Of a DNA stretch of 6,442 bases, positions 1-5,339 are shown piece after piece. How positions within the stretch are numbered: the stretch's first letter is position 1; each line of letters opens with the position of its first letter. The position numbers and the translations under genes were made by a program. This stretch comes from Bacilli bacterium (GTDB lineage: Bacteria > Bacillota_I > Bacilli_A > RF39 > UBA660), in NCBI GenBank assembly GCA_016302935.1, contig JAEDMO010000045.1, positions 1-6,442 of the forward strand. Direction: 5' to 3'. Below the pieces are notes generated by a model, which saw only the letters and a program-made list of their open reading frames with translations, was not told the origin of the DNA and ran no database searches.

Positions 1-386
1 TTTACATATGAACTTATTGGAGAAAGTGGGATATCTGAAAATCTAGAAAACATGAATTGCATAATATTAAAATCTTTCAATTTAACAGTAAAGAAACACT
101 CTATAAACTTTTCATTATTATCATAACCATACTTAGTGGTATCTTTCATTATTTCATCGTTATGCATTCTAAAGTCATCATATAAATCTTTAAATGTCAT
201 ATTGTTATCTTCAACTTTATCAGTAGAAGTAACTAAAAACATTCTTTCTGCATCAGATGCGTCCTTTTTAGTTAAATATCTTTTAGATCTATATTGTTTA
301 GTAGCACCAAATGCATCTTTATAGCTAAACTTAAAATACCAAGCTCTACCATTCTTAGTAGGCTTAGGATCTTTGTAAACTGCCAT
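1..386 (-). CDS. Tyrosine recombinase (phage/ICE-type integrase), N-terminal part, runs off left edge
   Basis: Read on the minus strand from the ATG at 386-384, the frame stays open for 128 codons to the window edge, starting MAVYKDPKPTKNGRAWYFKF. Residues about 1-45 (opening motif, KNGRAWYFKFSYKD, then a basic KRYLTKKDA segment) match the AP2-like arm-DNA-binding domain of integrases. Residues about 57-110 (MTFKDLYDDF, then KFIECFF and VKLKDFNIMQF) match the SAM-like core-binding domain. The catalytic domain with its R-H-R-Y residues would lie left of the window, so activity cannot be judged. The start is supported by a GGTGA ribosome-binding sequence about 5 nt upstream; no ATG lies upstream in frame before the stop at 476-474. 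Residues 112-128 no longer look like the family, so this may be a truncated remnant. It diverges from the glycan genes. I am confident of the family and unsure of intactness. Confidence 0.75.
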   Translation of the reverse strand, partial: MAVYKDPKPTKNGRAWYFKFSYKDAFGATKQYRSKRYLTKKDASDAERMFLVTSTDKVEDNNMTFKDLYDDFRMHNDEIMKDTTKYGYDNNEKFIECFFTVKLKDFNIMQFMFSRFSDIPLSPISSYV

Positions 387-422
387 TATTTCACCAACTT
401 TCTTGTAGAAATCCCTAATTGG

Positions 423-470
423 TGATATAATTAAATACGAGAAATCTCCAAAATTATACTTTGTTATAAT
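423..470 (+). promoter_or_regulatory. Two tandem extended -10 promoter elements, + strand
   Basis: TGATATAAT at 423-431 and TGTTATAAT at 462-470 are both perfect extended -10 sequences (TGnTATAAT). The first has TTGTAG (403-408) at a 17-base spacing, a half-matching -35; the second has no recognisable -35. In AT-rich DNA a TATAAT alone means little, but the TG extension in both, and a terminator 40-80 bases downstream, make them worth noting. Transcripts would start near 438 and 477 and end at the terminator at 540. Confidence 0.35.
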
Positions 471-482
471 TATTTAAGTTTA
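453..482 (-). promoter_or_regulatory. Possible integrase promoter
   Basis: On the minus strand TATAAT (458-453) could be the -10 of the integrase, giving a leader of about 60 nt. The -35 candidate, TAAACT at 482-477 with an 18-base spacer, is poor. The inverted repeat AAGTT-TACCG-AACTT (476-490) overlaps this -35 position and could be a repressor or excisionase site, but it is short. Confidence 0.3.
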
Positions 483-490
483 CCGAACTT
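476..490. repeat. Short inverted repeat, possible operator
   Basis: AAGTT (476-480) and AACTT (486-490) are inverted around the 5-base spacer TACCG. Flanking TTT (473-475) and AAA (492-494) extend the symmetry except for one extra T at 491. It lies where the -35 of the integrase promoter would be and inside the candidate small RNA. It could be a protein-binding site, an RNA hairpin, or chance in AT-rich DNA. Confidence 0.35.
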
Positions 491-511
491 TAAATTAGGA
501 ATTTTTCACTT

Positions 512-540
512 GATCACTATTCCAGCAGTGGTCTTTTTTT
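512..540 (+). terminator. Rho-independent terminator, + strand
   Basis: The 7-bp stem GATCACT (512-518) pairs with AGTGGTC (527-533), with one T-G wobble and an 8-base loop, and is followed directly by seven T residues (534-540). The other strand has no T run after the stem, so it acts on + strand transcription only. No + strand gene precedes it in the window, which is unusual. It would insulate the glycosyltransferase genes from transcription entering from the left. Confidence 0.8.
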
Positions 541-705
541 ATTAAAAACACTTAATATAATTATCTAATACTTCTACATTATTATTTGTATATTTTATGT
601 AAAAAATATTCTTAGAAATAAAAAAATTTAACTCACGAATTGATTCTAAAAAAAGTAATTTTTTATACAATTTAACACTATTATCTTATAAACCCACATT
701 AATAC

Positions 706-734
706 TTGTTTTTTAATATATTGTTTTGTATAAT
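706..734 (+). promoter_or_regulatory. Promoter of the glycosyltransferase operon
   Basis: TTGTTT (706-711) and TATAAT (729-734) are separated by exactly 17 bases, a good sigma-A-type promoter with a consensus -10. Transcription would start near 741, leaving a leader of only about 17 nt before the ATG at 758, with no room for a riboswitch. The short leader argues against the GTG at 749 as start codon. Confidence 0.65.
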
Positions 735-757
735 AAAATTAAGCGAGTGTGATATGT

Positions 758-1711
758 ATGATAAAAGTTAGTGTTATTGTACCAGTTTACAACACTTCAA
801 AATACTTAGAAAAATGTATTGATAGCCTAATCAATCAAACTCTAAAAGAAATTGAAATAATTGTAATTAATGATGGCTCCACTGATACAAGCGATACCAT
901 TATGCAAAAATATTTATCTAATAAAAAAATTAAATACTTTAAAAGAACTAATCATGGCATTGGAGAAACAAGAAATTTTGGTATAGAAAAAGCAAGTGGT
1001 GAGTATCTAACATTTGTTGACAGTGATGACTATGTAGATACCAACACCTACTTAGATGCATATAACTATGTGAAAAAAAACAATTTAGACCTCCTAATAT
1101 GGAACTATTATCAAGTATATGAAGACAAAAATAACATTCAAAAAATAGATATTCCTTATAATAACATCACCAACATGAAAAAAGATAGCACATTATTATT
1201 TAATATTAACTATGCTCCTTGGAATAAACTATTCAAAAAAGGAATCTTTAATAAATATAAATTTCCTAAATGCAAATATGAAGATTTTGCTATTTTACCA
1301 TACATCTTATGTGAAGCAAACAATATTGGCAAACTAAACAATTATTATAATTACTACTTAGTTCGTGACAAAAGTGAAACTACTACAGTAGATAAAAAAG
1401 TTTTTGACATCCTAGATATACTAGACAAACATTATTGTTATTTTATCAAAGAAGCCTACTTAAAAACCAGTTATGAAGAAATAGAATATTATTTTATTAA
1501 AATATTAACCATGTATATTATAAAACAAAAATATCAAATCAATTATAAAGATGCCATTCATTTTATAAATAATGCCTATGACTATTTAAATAATCATTTC
1601 CCTAATTGGAGAAAAAATAAATATTATCAAAAAAATAAAATAAAAAAAATAATTGAATGTAATAAAATACTATCAAAGAGTTATGTAACCATATATAGAA
1701 TGTTCAGGTGA
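758..1711 (+). CDS. Family 2 glycosyltransferase (GT-A fold)
   Basis: This predicted cytoplasmic enzyme transfers a sugar from a nucleotide-sugar donor onto a growing surface glycan; donor and acceptor cannot be read from the sequence. Numbered from the ATG at 758 (317 aa), it has the GT2 opening VSVIVPVYN (4-12), the nucleotide-binding NDGSTD (38-43), the metal-binding DSDD (88-91), APWNKLF (153-159) and the catalytic-base region YED (174-176). Length is typical of single-domain GT2 enzymes and no membrane segment is obvious. An in-frame GTG at 749 would add three residues, but the ATG fits the promoter and the GAGTGTGAT ribosome-binding sequence better. It ends in TGA, 4 bases before the next gene, whose AGGTGA lies over this stop. 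It resembles the third gene of the cluster in its N-terminal half. Codon use is extremely AT-rich. Confidence 0.9.
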   Translation: MIKVSVIVPVYNTSKYLEKCIDSLINQTLKEIEIIVINDGSTDTSDTIMQKYLSNKKIKYFKRTNHGIGETRNFGIEKASGEYLTFVDSDDYVDTNTYLDAYNYVKKNNLDLLIWNYYQVYEDKNNIQKIDIPYNNITNMKKDSTLLFNINYAPWNKLFKKGIFNKYKFPKCKYEDFAILPYILCEANNIGKLNNYYNYYLVRDKSETTTVDKKVFDILDILDKHYCYFIKEAYLKTSYEEIEYYFIKILTMYIIKQKYQINYKDAIHFINNAYDYLNNHFPNWRKNKYYQKNKIKKIIECNKILSKSYVTIYRMFR

Positions 1712-1715
1712 AAAA

Positions 1716-2798
1716 ATGAAAAAAATACTATTTACCTCTTACAATTTAGGTATAGGAGGTATTGAAAAAGCTTTAGTTAATTTATTAAGTGAGTTTGATT
1801 ATAATAAATATCAAATCGATTTAATATTGCAAGATAAAAATGTATTTTATAATATTGATAAAAACATAAACATTAAATATTATAAAGTACTTAAATGTGG
1901 TAATATTATAGTTAGAAAGATAATTAATAGACTAAAAATTATGCTAACTTGTATCCTTAATTATCACAAATATGATACTTCCATATGTTATGCAACATAT
2001 GATATACCATCTTCAATTATAACCAGATACGCCTCAAAAAATAACATTCTATGGGTTCACAGTGATTACTTACTATTGTATAAAAATGACATTAACAAAA
2101 CTAAAAATTTCTTCAACAAACTCAAAATAAATAAATTTAAACACATAGTATTTGTATCCAATGAAGCTAAAAATAATTTTATTAAAATATATCCTAATTT
2201 AAAAGAAAAAACAATAGTTATCAACAACCTAATTAATTATAAAGAAATAGAAGAAAAAATGGTAACCAAAGAAAAACTATTTAACAAAAAAAATAATCTA
2301 GTATATGTAGGAAGACTAGAAGAAGAAAGCAAATGTTTAAGTAGATTATTTAAAACCATGAAAATGATTAAAGAAAATAATAAAGATATTCATTTGTGGT
2401 TAATAGGCGATGGACCTGATAAAAATAAATATGAACAAATAATAGAAGAATATGATATTAAAAACTATGTAACCATGCTAGGCAAAAAAAACAACCCATA
2501 TCCTTATATAAAACAAAGCGATGCCATTATTTTAGTATCTAATTACGAAGGCTTCCCCGTTGTTTATCTTGAAGCATTAACTTTAAATAAAAATATCATT
2601 ACCACAATAGATGTTACTTCAGGTAGTCTACACATCAAAGATTATGCCCAAATATGTAAGAAAGATAGTGAGGATATATATAATAACATTGTCTCTTATT
2701 TTGAAAAAAAATTAAAAGTTAAAAAATTTAACATAAATGAATATAACAAAGAAAACGTAAAAAAAATAGAAGATATTATAGGTGGAAAAAATGATTAA
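1716..2798 (+). CDS. Family 4 glycosyltransferase (GT-B fold)
   Basis: This retaining glycosyltransferase of 360 aa is predicted to act at the cytoplasmic face of the membrane during glycan assembly. The N-terminal half opens with a Rossmann strand and the glycine motif GIGGIEKA (12-19), typical of GT4 acceptor-side domains. VFVSN (145-149) precedes the linker. The C-terminal donor-binding half shows VGRL (198-201) with K206 nearby, LIGDGP (229-234), and the E-x7-E motif in EGFPVVYLE (E278 and E286), which contacts the donor sugar nucleotide. Length and domain order are normal. The ATG at 1716 follows AGGTGA with good spacing. Its 3' end overlaps the next gene by 8 bases, so the two are probably translationally coupled. 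The sugar specificity is unknown. Confidence 0.9.
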   Translation: MKKILFTSYNLGIGGIEKALVNLLSEFDYNKYQIDLILQDKNVFYNIDKNINIKYYKVLKCGNIIVRKIINRLKIMLTCILNYHKYDTSICYATYDIPSSIITRYASKNNILWVHSDYLLLYKNDINKTKNFFNKLKINKFKHIVFVSNEAKNNFIKIYPNLKEKTIVINNLINYKEIEEKMVTKEKLFNKKNNLVYVGRLEEESKCLSRLFKTMKMIKENNKDIHLWLIGDGPDKNKYEQIIEEYDIKNYVTMLGKKNNPYPYIKQSDAIILVSNYEGFPVVYLEALTLNKNIITTIDVTSGSLHIKDYAQICKKDSEDIYNNIVSYFEKKLKVKKFNINEYNKENVKKIEDIIGGKND

Positions 2799-3690
2799 AT
2801 ATAGTTTTATAGTACCATGCTATAATGGAGAAAAATATATAGTTAAATGCCTAGATAGTATACTAAAACAAACTAGTAATAACTATGAAGTTATTGTTAT
2901 CAACGATGGCTCTACTGATAACAGTATAAACATAATTAATAAATATAAAAACGATAAAAAAATAGTTATTATCAACCAAAACAACATGGGGCTAAGTTTA
3001 ACTAGAAATAACGGAATCAATAAAGCAAAAGGAGAATATCTTATCTTTGTTGACTGTGATGACTACATTCAAAATGACTTTTTAAAAACAATAGATAAAA
3101 ATCTAAACGATGAAGATATGCTAAAAATAGGATATACCTTAGTATACGATAATAAAGAAGAAGTAATAAATAATATATCATTTGAAAGTAATGGAGAACA
3201 AGCATTTAAAAAACTAATTGATTCACGTCTTATGTTTGAAATGTCTCAACAATATATAATAAAAAAAGATTATATGATTGATAACAATTATTATTTTGAA
3301 AAAAATAAATATCATGAAGACCTAGGATTAATACCATATATGATTATTAATGCCAAAAAAGTTAAATCAATACCTTACAGTGGATATATGTATGTACAAA
3401 CTAATAACAGTATCACAAGAAATAGTGATGCCAAAAAAGAAAATAAAAAAGCCTTAGATGTATTATACTTCTTTGATAAATATAAAAACACAAACAATAA
3501 ATTATTTCAAAGTTACATGGCTAACGCATGTATTAATAAGTTAAAATATTTAGATAAAGAAGATAAAATTAAATATAAAAAAGAATTAAAAACAAGAAAA
3601 ATATATAAATATTTACTAAGTAACAACTTAAAAAGAAAAATAAAAAAAATATTAGCATTTATTAATCTAGATTTAATAGTTTACAGATAA
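2791..3690 (+). CDS. Family 2 glycosyltransferase (GT-A fold), second copy
   Basis: This is a second GT2 enzyme of 299 aa from the ATG at 2791. It opens MIKYSFIVPCYNG, followed by NDGSTD (38-43), the metal-binding DCDD (88-91) and the probable catalytic base in YHED (174-177). The SITR segment (207-210) also fits GT2 enzymes of polysaccharide loci. An in-frame GTG at 2782 would add three residues, but AGGTGG (2779-2784) is positioned as the ribosome binding site of the ATG at 2791. It overlaps the preceding gene by 8 bases. The N-terminal 90 residues align closely with the first gene of the cluster, while the C-terminal, acceptor-side parts differ. That suggests paralogues acting on different acceptors or linkages. 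It is the last gene of the first transcription block; no terminator follows. Whether it is a rhamnosyltransferase is only a guess from the neighbouring rml genes. Confidence 0.9.
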   Translation: MIKYSFIVPCYNGEKYIVKCLDSILKQTSNNYEVIVINDGSTDNSINIINKYKNDKKIVIINQNNMGLSLTRNNGINKAKGEYLIFVDCDDYIQNDFLKTIDKNLNDEDMLKIGYTLVYDNKEEVINNISFESNGEQAFKKLIDSRLMFEMSQQYIIKKDYMIDNNYYFEKNKYHEDLGLIPYMIINAKKVKSIPYSGYMYVQTNNSITRNSDAKKENKKALDVLYFFDKYKNTNNKLFQSYMANACINKLKYLDKEDKIKYKKELKTRKIYKYLLSNNLKRKIKKILAFINLDLIVYR

Positions 3691-3713
3691 AAGTGTATTT
3701 GACACTTAAGTGT
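3691..3713. repeat. Overlapping inverted repeats with a perfect 12-bp palindrome, possible operator
   Basis: AAGTGT (3691-3696), ACACTT (3702-3707) and AAGTGT (3708-3713) are three copies of one 6-base half-site in alternating orientation. The last two form the perfect palindrome ACACTTAAGTGT (3702-3713); the first two form an inverted repeat with a 5-base spacer. The palindrome ends 9 bases before the -35 box of the downstream promoter, a position where an activator or repressor dimer could bind. It is not a terminator, since no T run follows. Confidence 0.5.
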
Positions 3714-3722
3714 ATTCAAAAA

Positions 3723-3751
3723 TTGCAAAAAAACTAAATATTTGCTATAAT
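3723..3751 (+). promoter_or_regulatory. Internal promoter for the ABC exporter and rml genes
   Basis: TTGCAA (3723-3728) and TATAAT (3746-3751) are 17 bases apart, and TGC directly before the -10 makes it an extended -10 promoter. Transcription would start near 3758, leaving about 22 nt of leader including the AGGTGA ribosome binding site (3767-3772). Because no terminator precedes it, the exporter and rml genes could be expressed both from this promoter and by read-through from the glycosyltransferase genes. Confidence 0.7.
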
Positions 3752-3779
3752 CTAAGTATGAGAGTTAGGTGAAATATAA

Positions 3780-4583
3780 ATGTTAGGAATTATAACTAAT
3801 TTTAAAAAATATTCCTTCTTAATGAACCAAATGATATCAAGGGATTTTAAAGTAAAATATAAAAGAAGTGTACTAGGCGTAGTATGGAGTCTATTATACC
3901 CACTTCTTATGATGTCTGTTATGGCTGTAGTATTTTCTCAAATGTTTAAAATGAGAATGGAAGGAGTAAATTATCTAGTTTACTTAATGACAGGACTTAT
4001 CATGTTTAACTATTTTAGTGAAGCATCTAATTCAGCCATGAGTTCGGTAGTAGGAGCATTTGGTCTAATAAACAAAGTATACATTCCAAAATATATATTC
4101 CCTTTATCTAAATGCTTATTCGTAGGCATCAACTTTTTACTTACACTTGTACCTTGGCTTTTAATAATAGTACTTTCTTATTTTGGCTTAGGACAATATA
4201 CCTGTCATATAAATTGGTATTATTTGTTATTACCTTACATATTTGCTTGCTTATTCTTATTTACTGTAGGTATATCTTTTATATTATCTACTGTATCAGT
4301 ATTTTTAAGAGATATGTTTTATATATATGGTATTATTTTAACAATATGGCAATATTTTACTCCACTATTTTATAGTATAACAATGTTACCATCAAACTTG
4401 CAAAGTTTATTTAAATTAAACCCATTATATTTATTTATAGATTCAGTTAGAGAAATAGTTTTATATAGTAGAATGCCTTCGGTTACAACCCTATTTATGT
4501 GTGGCATTGTCGCAGTACTAAGTACCATAATTGGGTCTATTATATTTAAATCAAAACAAGATAAATTTATATATTATATTTAG
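3780..4583 (+). CDS. ABC-2 type polysaccharide export permease (Wzm/TagG/RgpC family)
   Basis: This membrane subunit of an ABC exporter moves a lipid-linked polysaccharide or teichoic-acid-like polymer across the cytoplasmic membrane. At 267 aa it has the normal family length. A short amphipathic start leads to the family motif RDFKVKYKRSVLG (21-33) followed by VVWSLLYPL, which opens the first membrane helix. I see about six hydrophobic segments (roughly 33-55, 64-82, 110-135, 146-175, 180-200, 234-256). The conserved FLRD (175-178), YFTPLFY (192-198) and LNPLYLFIDSVRE (213-225) are also present. AGGTGA sits 7 bases before the ATG. The ATPase starts 14 bases downstream, as expected of a two-gene transporter. 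Names used for this family (Wzm, TagG, RgpC, KpsM) depend on the substrate, which is not proven here; the rml neighbours favour a rhamnose-containing glycan. Confidence 0.92.
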   Translation: MLGIITNFKKYSFLMNQMISRDFKVKYKRSVLGVVWSLLYPLLMMSVMAVVFSQMFKMRMEGVNYLVYLMTGLIMFNYFSEASNSAMSSVVGAFGLINKVYIPKYIFPLSKCLFVGINFLLTLVPWLLIIVLSYFGLGQYTCHINWYYLLLPYIFACLFLFTVGISFILSTVSVFLRDMFYIYGIILTIWQYFTPLFYSITMLPSNLQSLFKLNPLYLFIDSVREIVLYSRMPSVTTLFMCGIVAVLSTIIGSIIFKSKQDKFIYYI

Positions 4584-4597
4584 TTAGGAGTGGTGTC

Positions 4598-5338
4598 ATG
4601 ATAGATATTAACAATGTATCTATGAGGTTTAATCTTGGAATAGAAAAAAACTTTTCATTTAAGATGGCATTTATAGGCATATTTGATAAAAGTAAAAGAC
4701 CAAAAAAAGAAGACTTTTGGGCTTTAAAAAATGTAAGTTTACACGTAAACAAAGGAGAAGTTGTTGGTTTAATAGGCTCAAATGGTGCAGGAAAATCAAC
4801 TCTATTAAAATTAGTAAGTGGAGTCATGAAACCTACAAAAGGAAAAATAACAGTAAATGGAGCAATATCTCCAATGATAGAATTAGGAGCAGGCTTTGAT
4901 CCTGAACTAACCGCAAGAGAAAATATTTATCTAAATGGAGCAGTATTAGGGTATTCAAAAAAATTTCTCGACGAAAAATTTGAAGAAATAGTAGAATTCT
5001 CGGAACTAAGAGATTTCTTAGATGTACCAATAAGAAATTTCTCTTCAGGTATGACAGCAAAACTTGCCTTTTCTATAGCAACTATAGTTAACCCAGAAAT
5101 ACTAATAGTAGATGAAATATTATCAGTAGGAGATATTAAATTCCAAGAAAAAAGTAAAAGTAAAATGCTAGAAATGATAAAAGGTGGTACTACTGTTTTG
5201 TATGTTTCACACTCATTAGATTCAATTAAACAATTATGTGATAGAGCTATGTGGCTAGAACACGGTGAGGTACAAATGATAGGCAAAGCCAAAGAAGTGT
5301 GTGATAAATATTATAAGGCACAAATGGGAGGTAAATAA
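4598..5338 (+). CDS. ABC transporter ATPase for polysaccharide export (Wzt/TagH/RgpD family)
   Basis: This ATP-hydrolysing subunit partners the preceding permease at the cytoplasmic face of the membrane. Over 246 aa it shows Walker A GSNGAGKST (60-68), the signature FSSGM (148-152), Walker B ILIVDE (168-173), a D-loop SVGD (176-179) and the switch histidine in VSHS (H205). The stretch ISPMIELGAGFDPELTARENI (90-110) is characteristic of the polysaccharide-exporter branch, as is the long insertion before Walker A (about 14-40). It ends soon after the nucleotide-binding domain, so it lacks the C-terminal carbohydrate-binding domain of O9a-type Wzt. It is therefore like the short ATPases that do not read a terminal cap on their glycan. 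AGGAG lies 7 bases before the ATG. Its stop is one base from the rmlA start. Confidence 0.93.
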   Translation: MIDINNVSMRFNLGIEKNFSFKMAFIGIFDKSKRPKKEDFWALKNVSLHVNKGEVVGLIGSNGAGKSTLLKLVSGVMKPTKGKITVNGAISPMIELGAGFDPELTARENIYLNGAVLGYSKKFLDEKFEEIVEFSELRDFLDVPIRNFSSGMTAKLAFSIATIVNPEILIVDEILSVGDIKFQEKSKSKMLEMIKGGTTVLYVSHSLDSIKQLCDRAMWLEHGEVQMIGKAKEVCDKYYKAQMGGK

Positions 5339-5339
5339 A

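Larger units (their letters stand above)
438..540 (+). ncRNA. Candidate small non-coding RNA ending at a rho-independent terminator
   Basis: This is inferred, not recognised: extended -10 elements at 423-431 and 462-470 are followed by a good terminator at 512-540, with no ATG-started reading frame between. The predicted transcript is about 103 nt (first promoter) or about 64 nt (second). It could fold a 5-bp hairpin AAGTT-TACCG-AACTT (476-490), extendable by three more pairs past a bulged T, plus the terminator hairpin. Its 5' part is antisense to the integrase leader. I recognise no known RNA family. The alternative is that the terminator belonged to a gene removed by rearrangement. Confidence 0.25.
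387..757. other. Non-coding divergent intergenic region between integrase and glycosyltransferase genes
   Basis: I found no convincing protein gene here on either strand. The stretch holds a possible integrase promoter, two extended -10 elements on the + strand, an inverted repeat (476-490), a rho-independent terminator (512-540), then about 165 bases of plain AT-rich sequence (541-705) in which I see no structure beyond A and T runs, and finally the promoter of the first glycosyltransferase gene (706-734). No tRNA, riboswitch or CRISPR-like pattern is visible. Confidence 0.7.

Noticed and set aside
136..324. 62-codon + strand reading frame
   Set aside because: It is the antisense shadow of the integrase gene, whose minus-strand translation has clear family motifs; this frame has no convincing ribosome binding site or recognisable motif.
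541..705. A/T homopolymer runs, such as AAAAAAAGTAATTTTTT near 648-666, as a second terminator or a repeat element
   Set aside because: The pairing would be only A-T with a tiny loop, and such runs are expected in DNA of this composition.
749..757. GTG at 749 as start of the first glycosyltransferase (and GTG at 2782 and 5301 for the third glycosyltransferase and rmlA)
   Set aside because: In each case an ATG just downstream has a better-placed ribosome binding site and matches the usual family start; the GTG at 749 would leave only about 8 nt of leader.
1709..1711. TGA read as tryptophan (Mollicutes-type code), suggested by the extreme AT content
   Set aside because: The TGA ends the first glycosyltransferase right where the next gene's ribosome binding site and ATG begin, another TGA follows in frame within a few codons, and tryptophans in the conserved motifs I checked are TGG.
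3699..3704. Consensus TTGACA as a -35 box
   Set aside because: No -10-like sequence lies 16-18 bases downstream; the TTGCAA/TATAAT pair at 3723-3751 explains the promoter better.
3691..3707. Hairpin AAGTGT-ATTTG-ACACTT as a terminator for the glycosyltransferase operon
   Set aside because: No T run follows the stem, so it does not fit a rho-independent terminator; an operator is more likely.
4112..4375. Second + strand reading frame inside the permease gene
   Set aside because: It overlaps the well-supported permease in another frame and shows no family resemblance.
4567..5292. Three minus-strand frames opposite the ATPase gene and one short + strand frame within it
   Set aside because: All are shadows of the ATPase, which carries every expected ABC motif; the minus frames read as leucine/serine-rich antisense translations.
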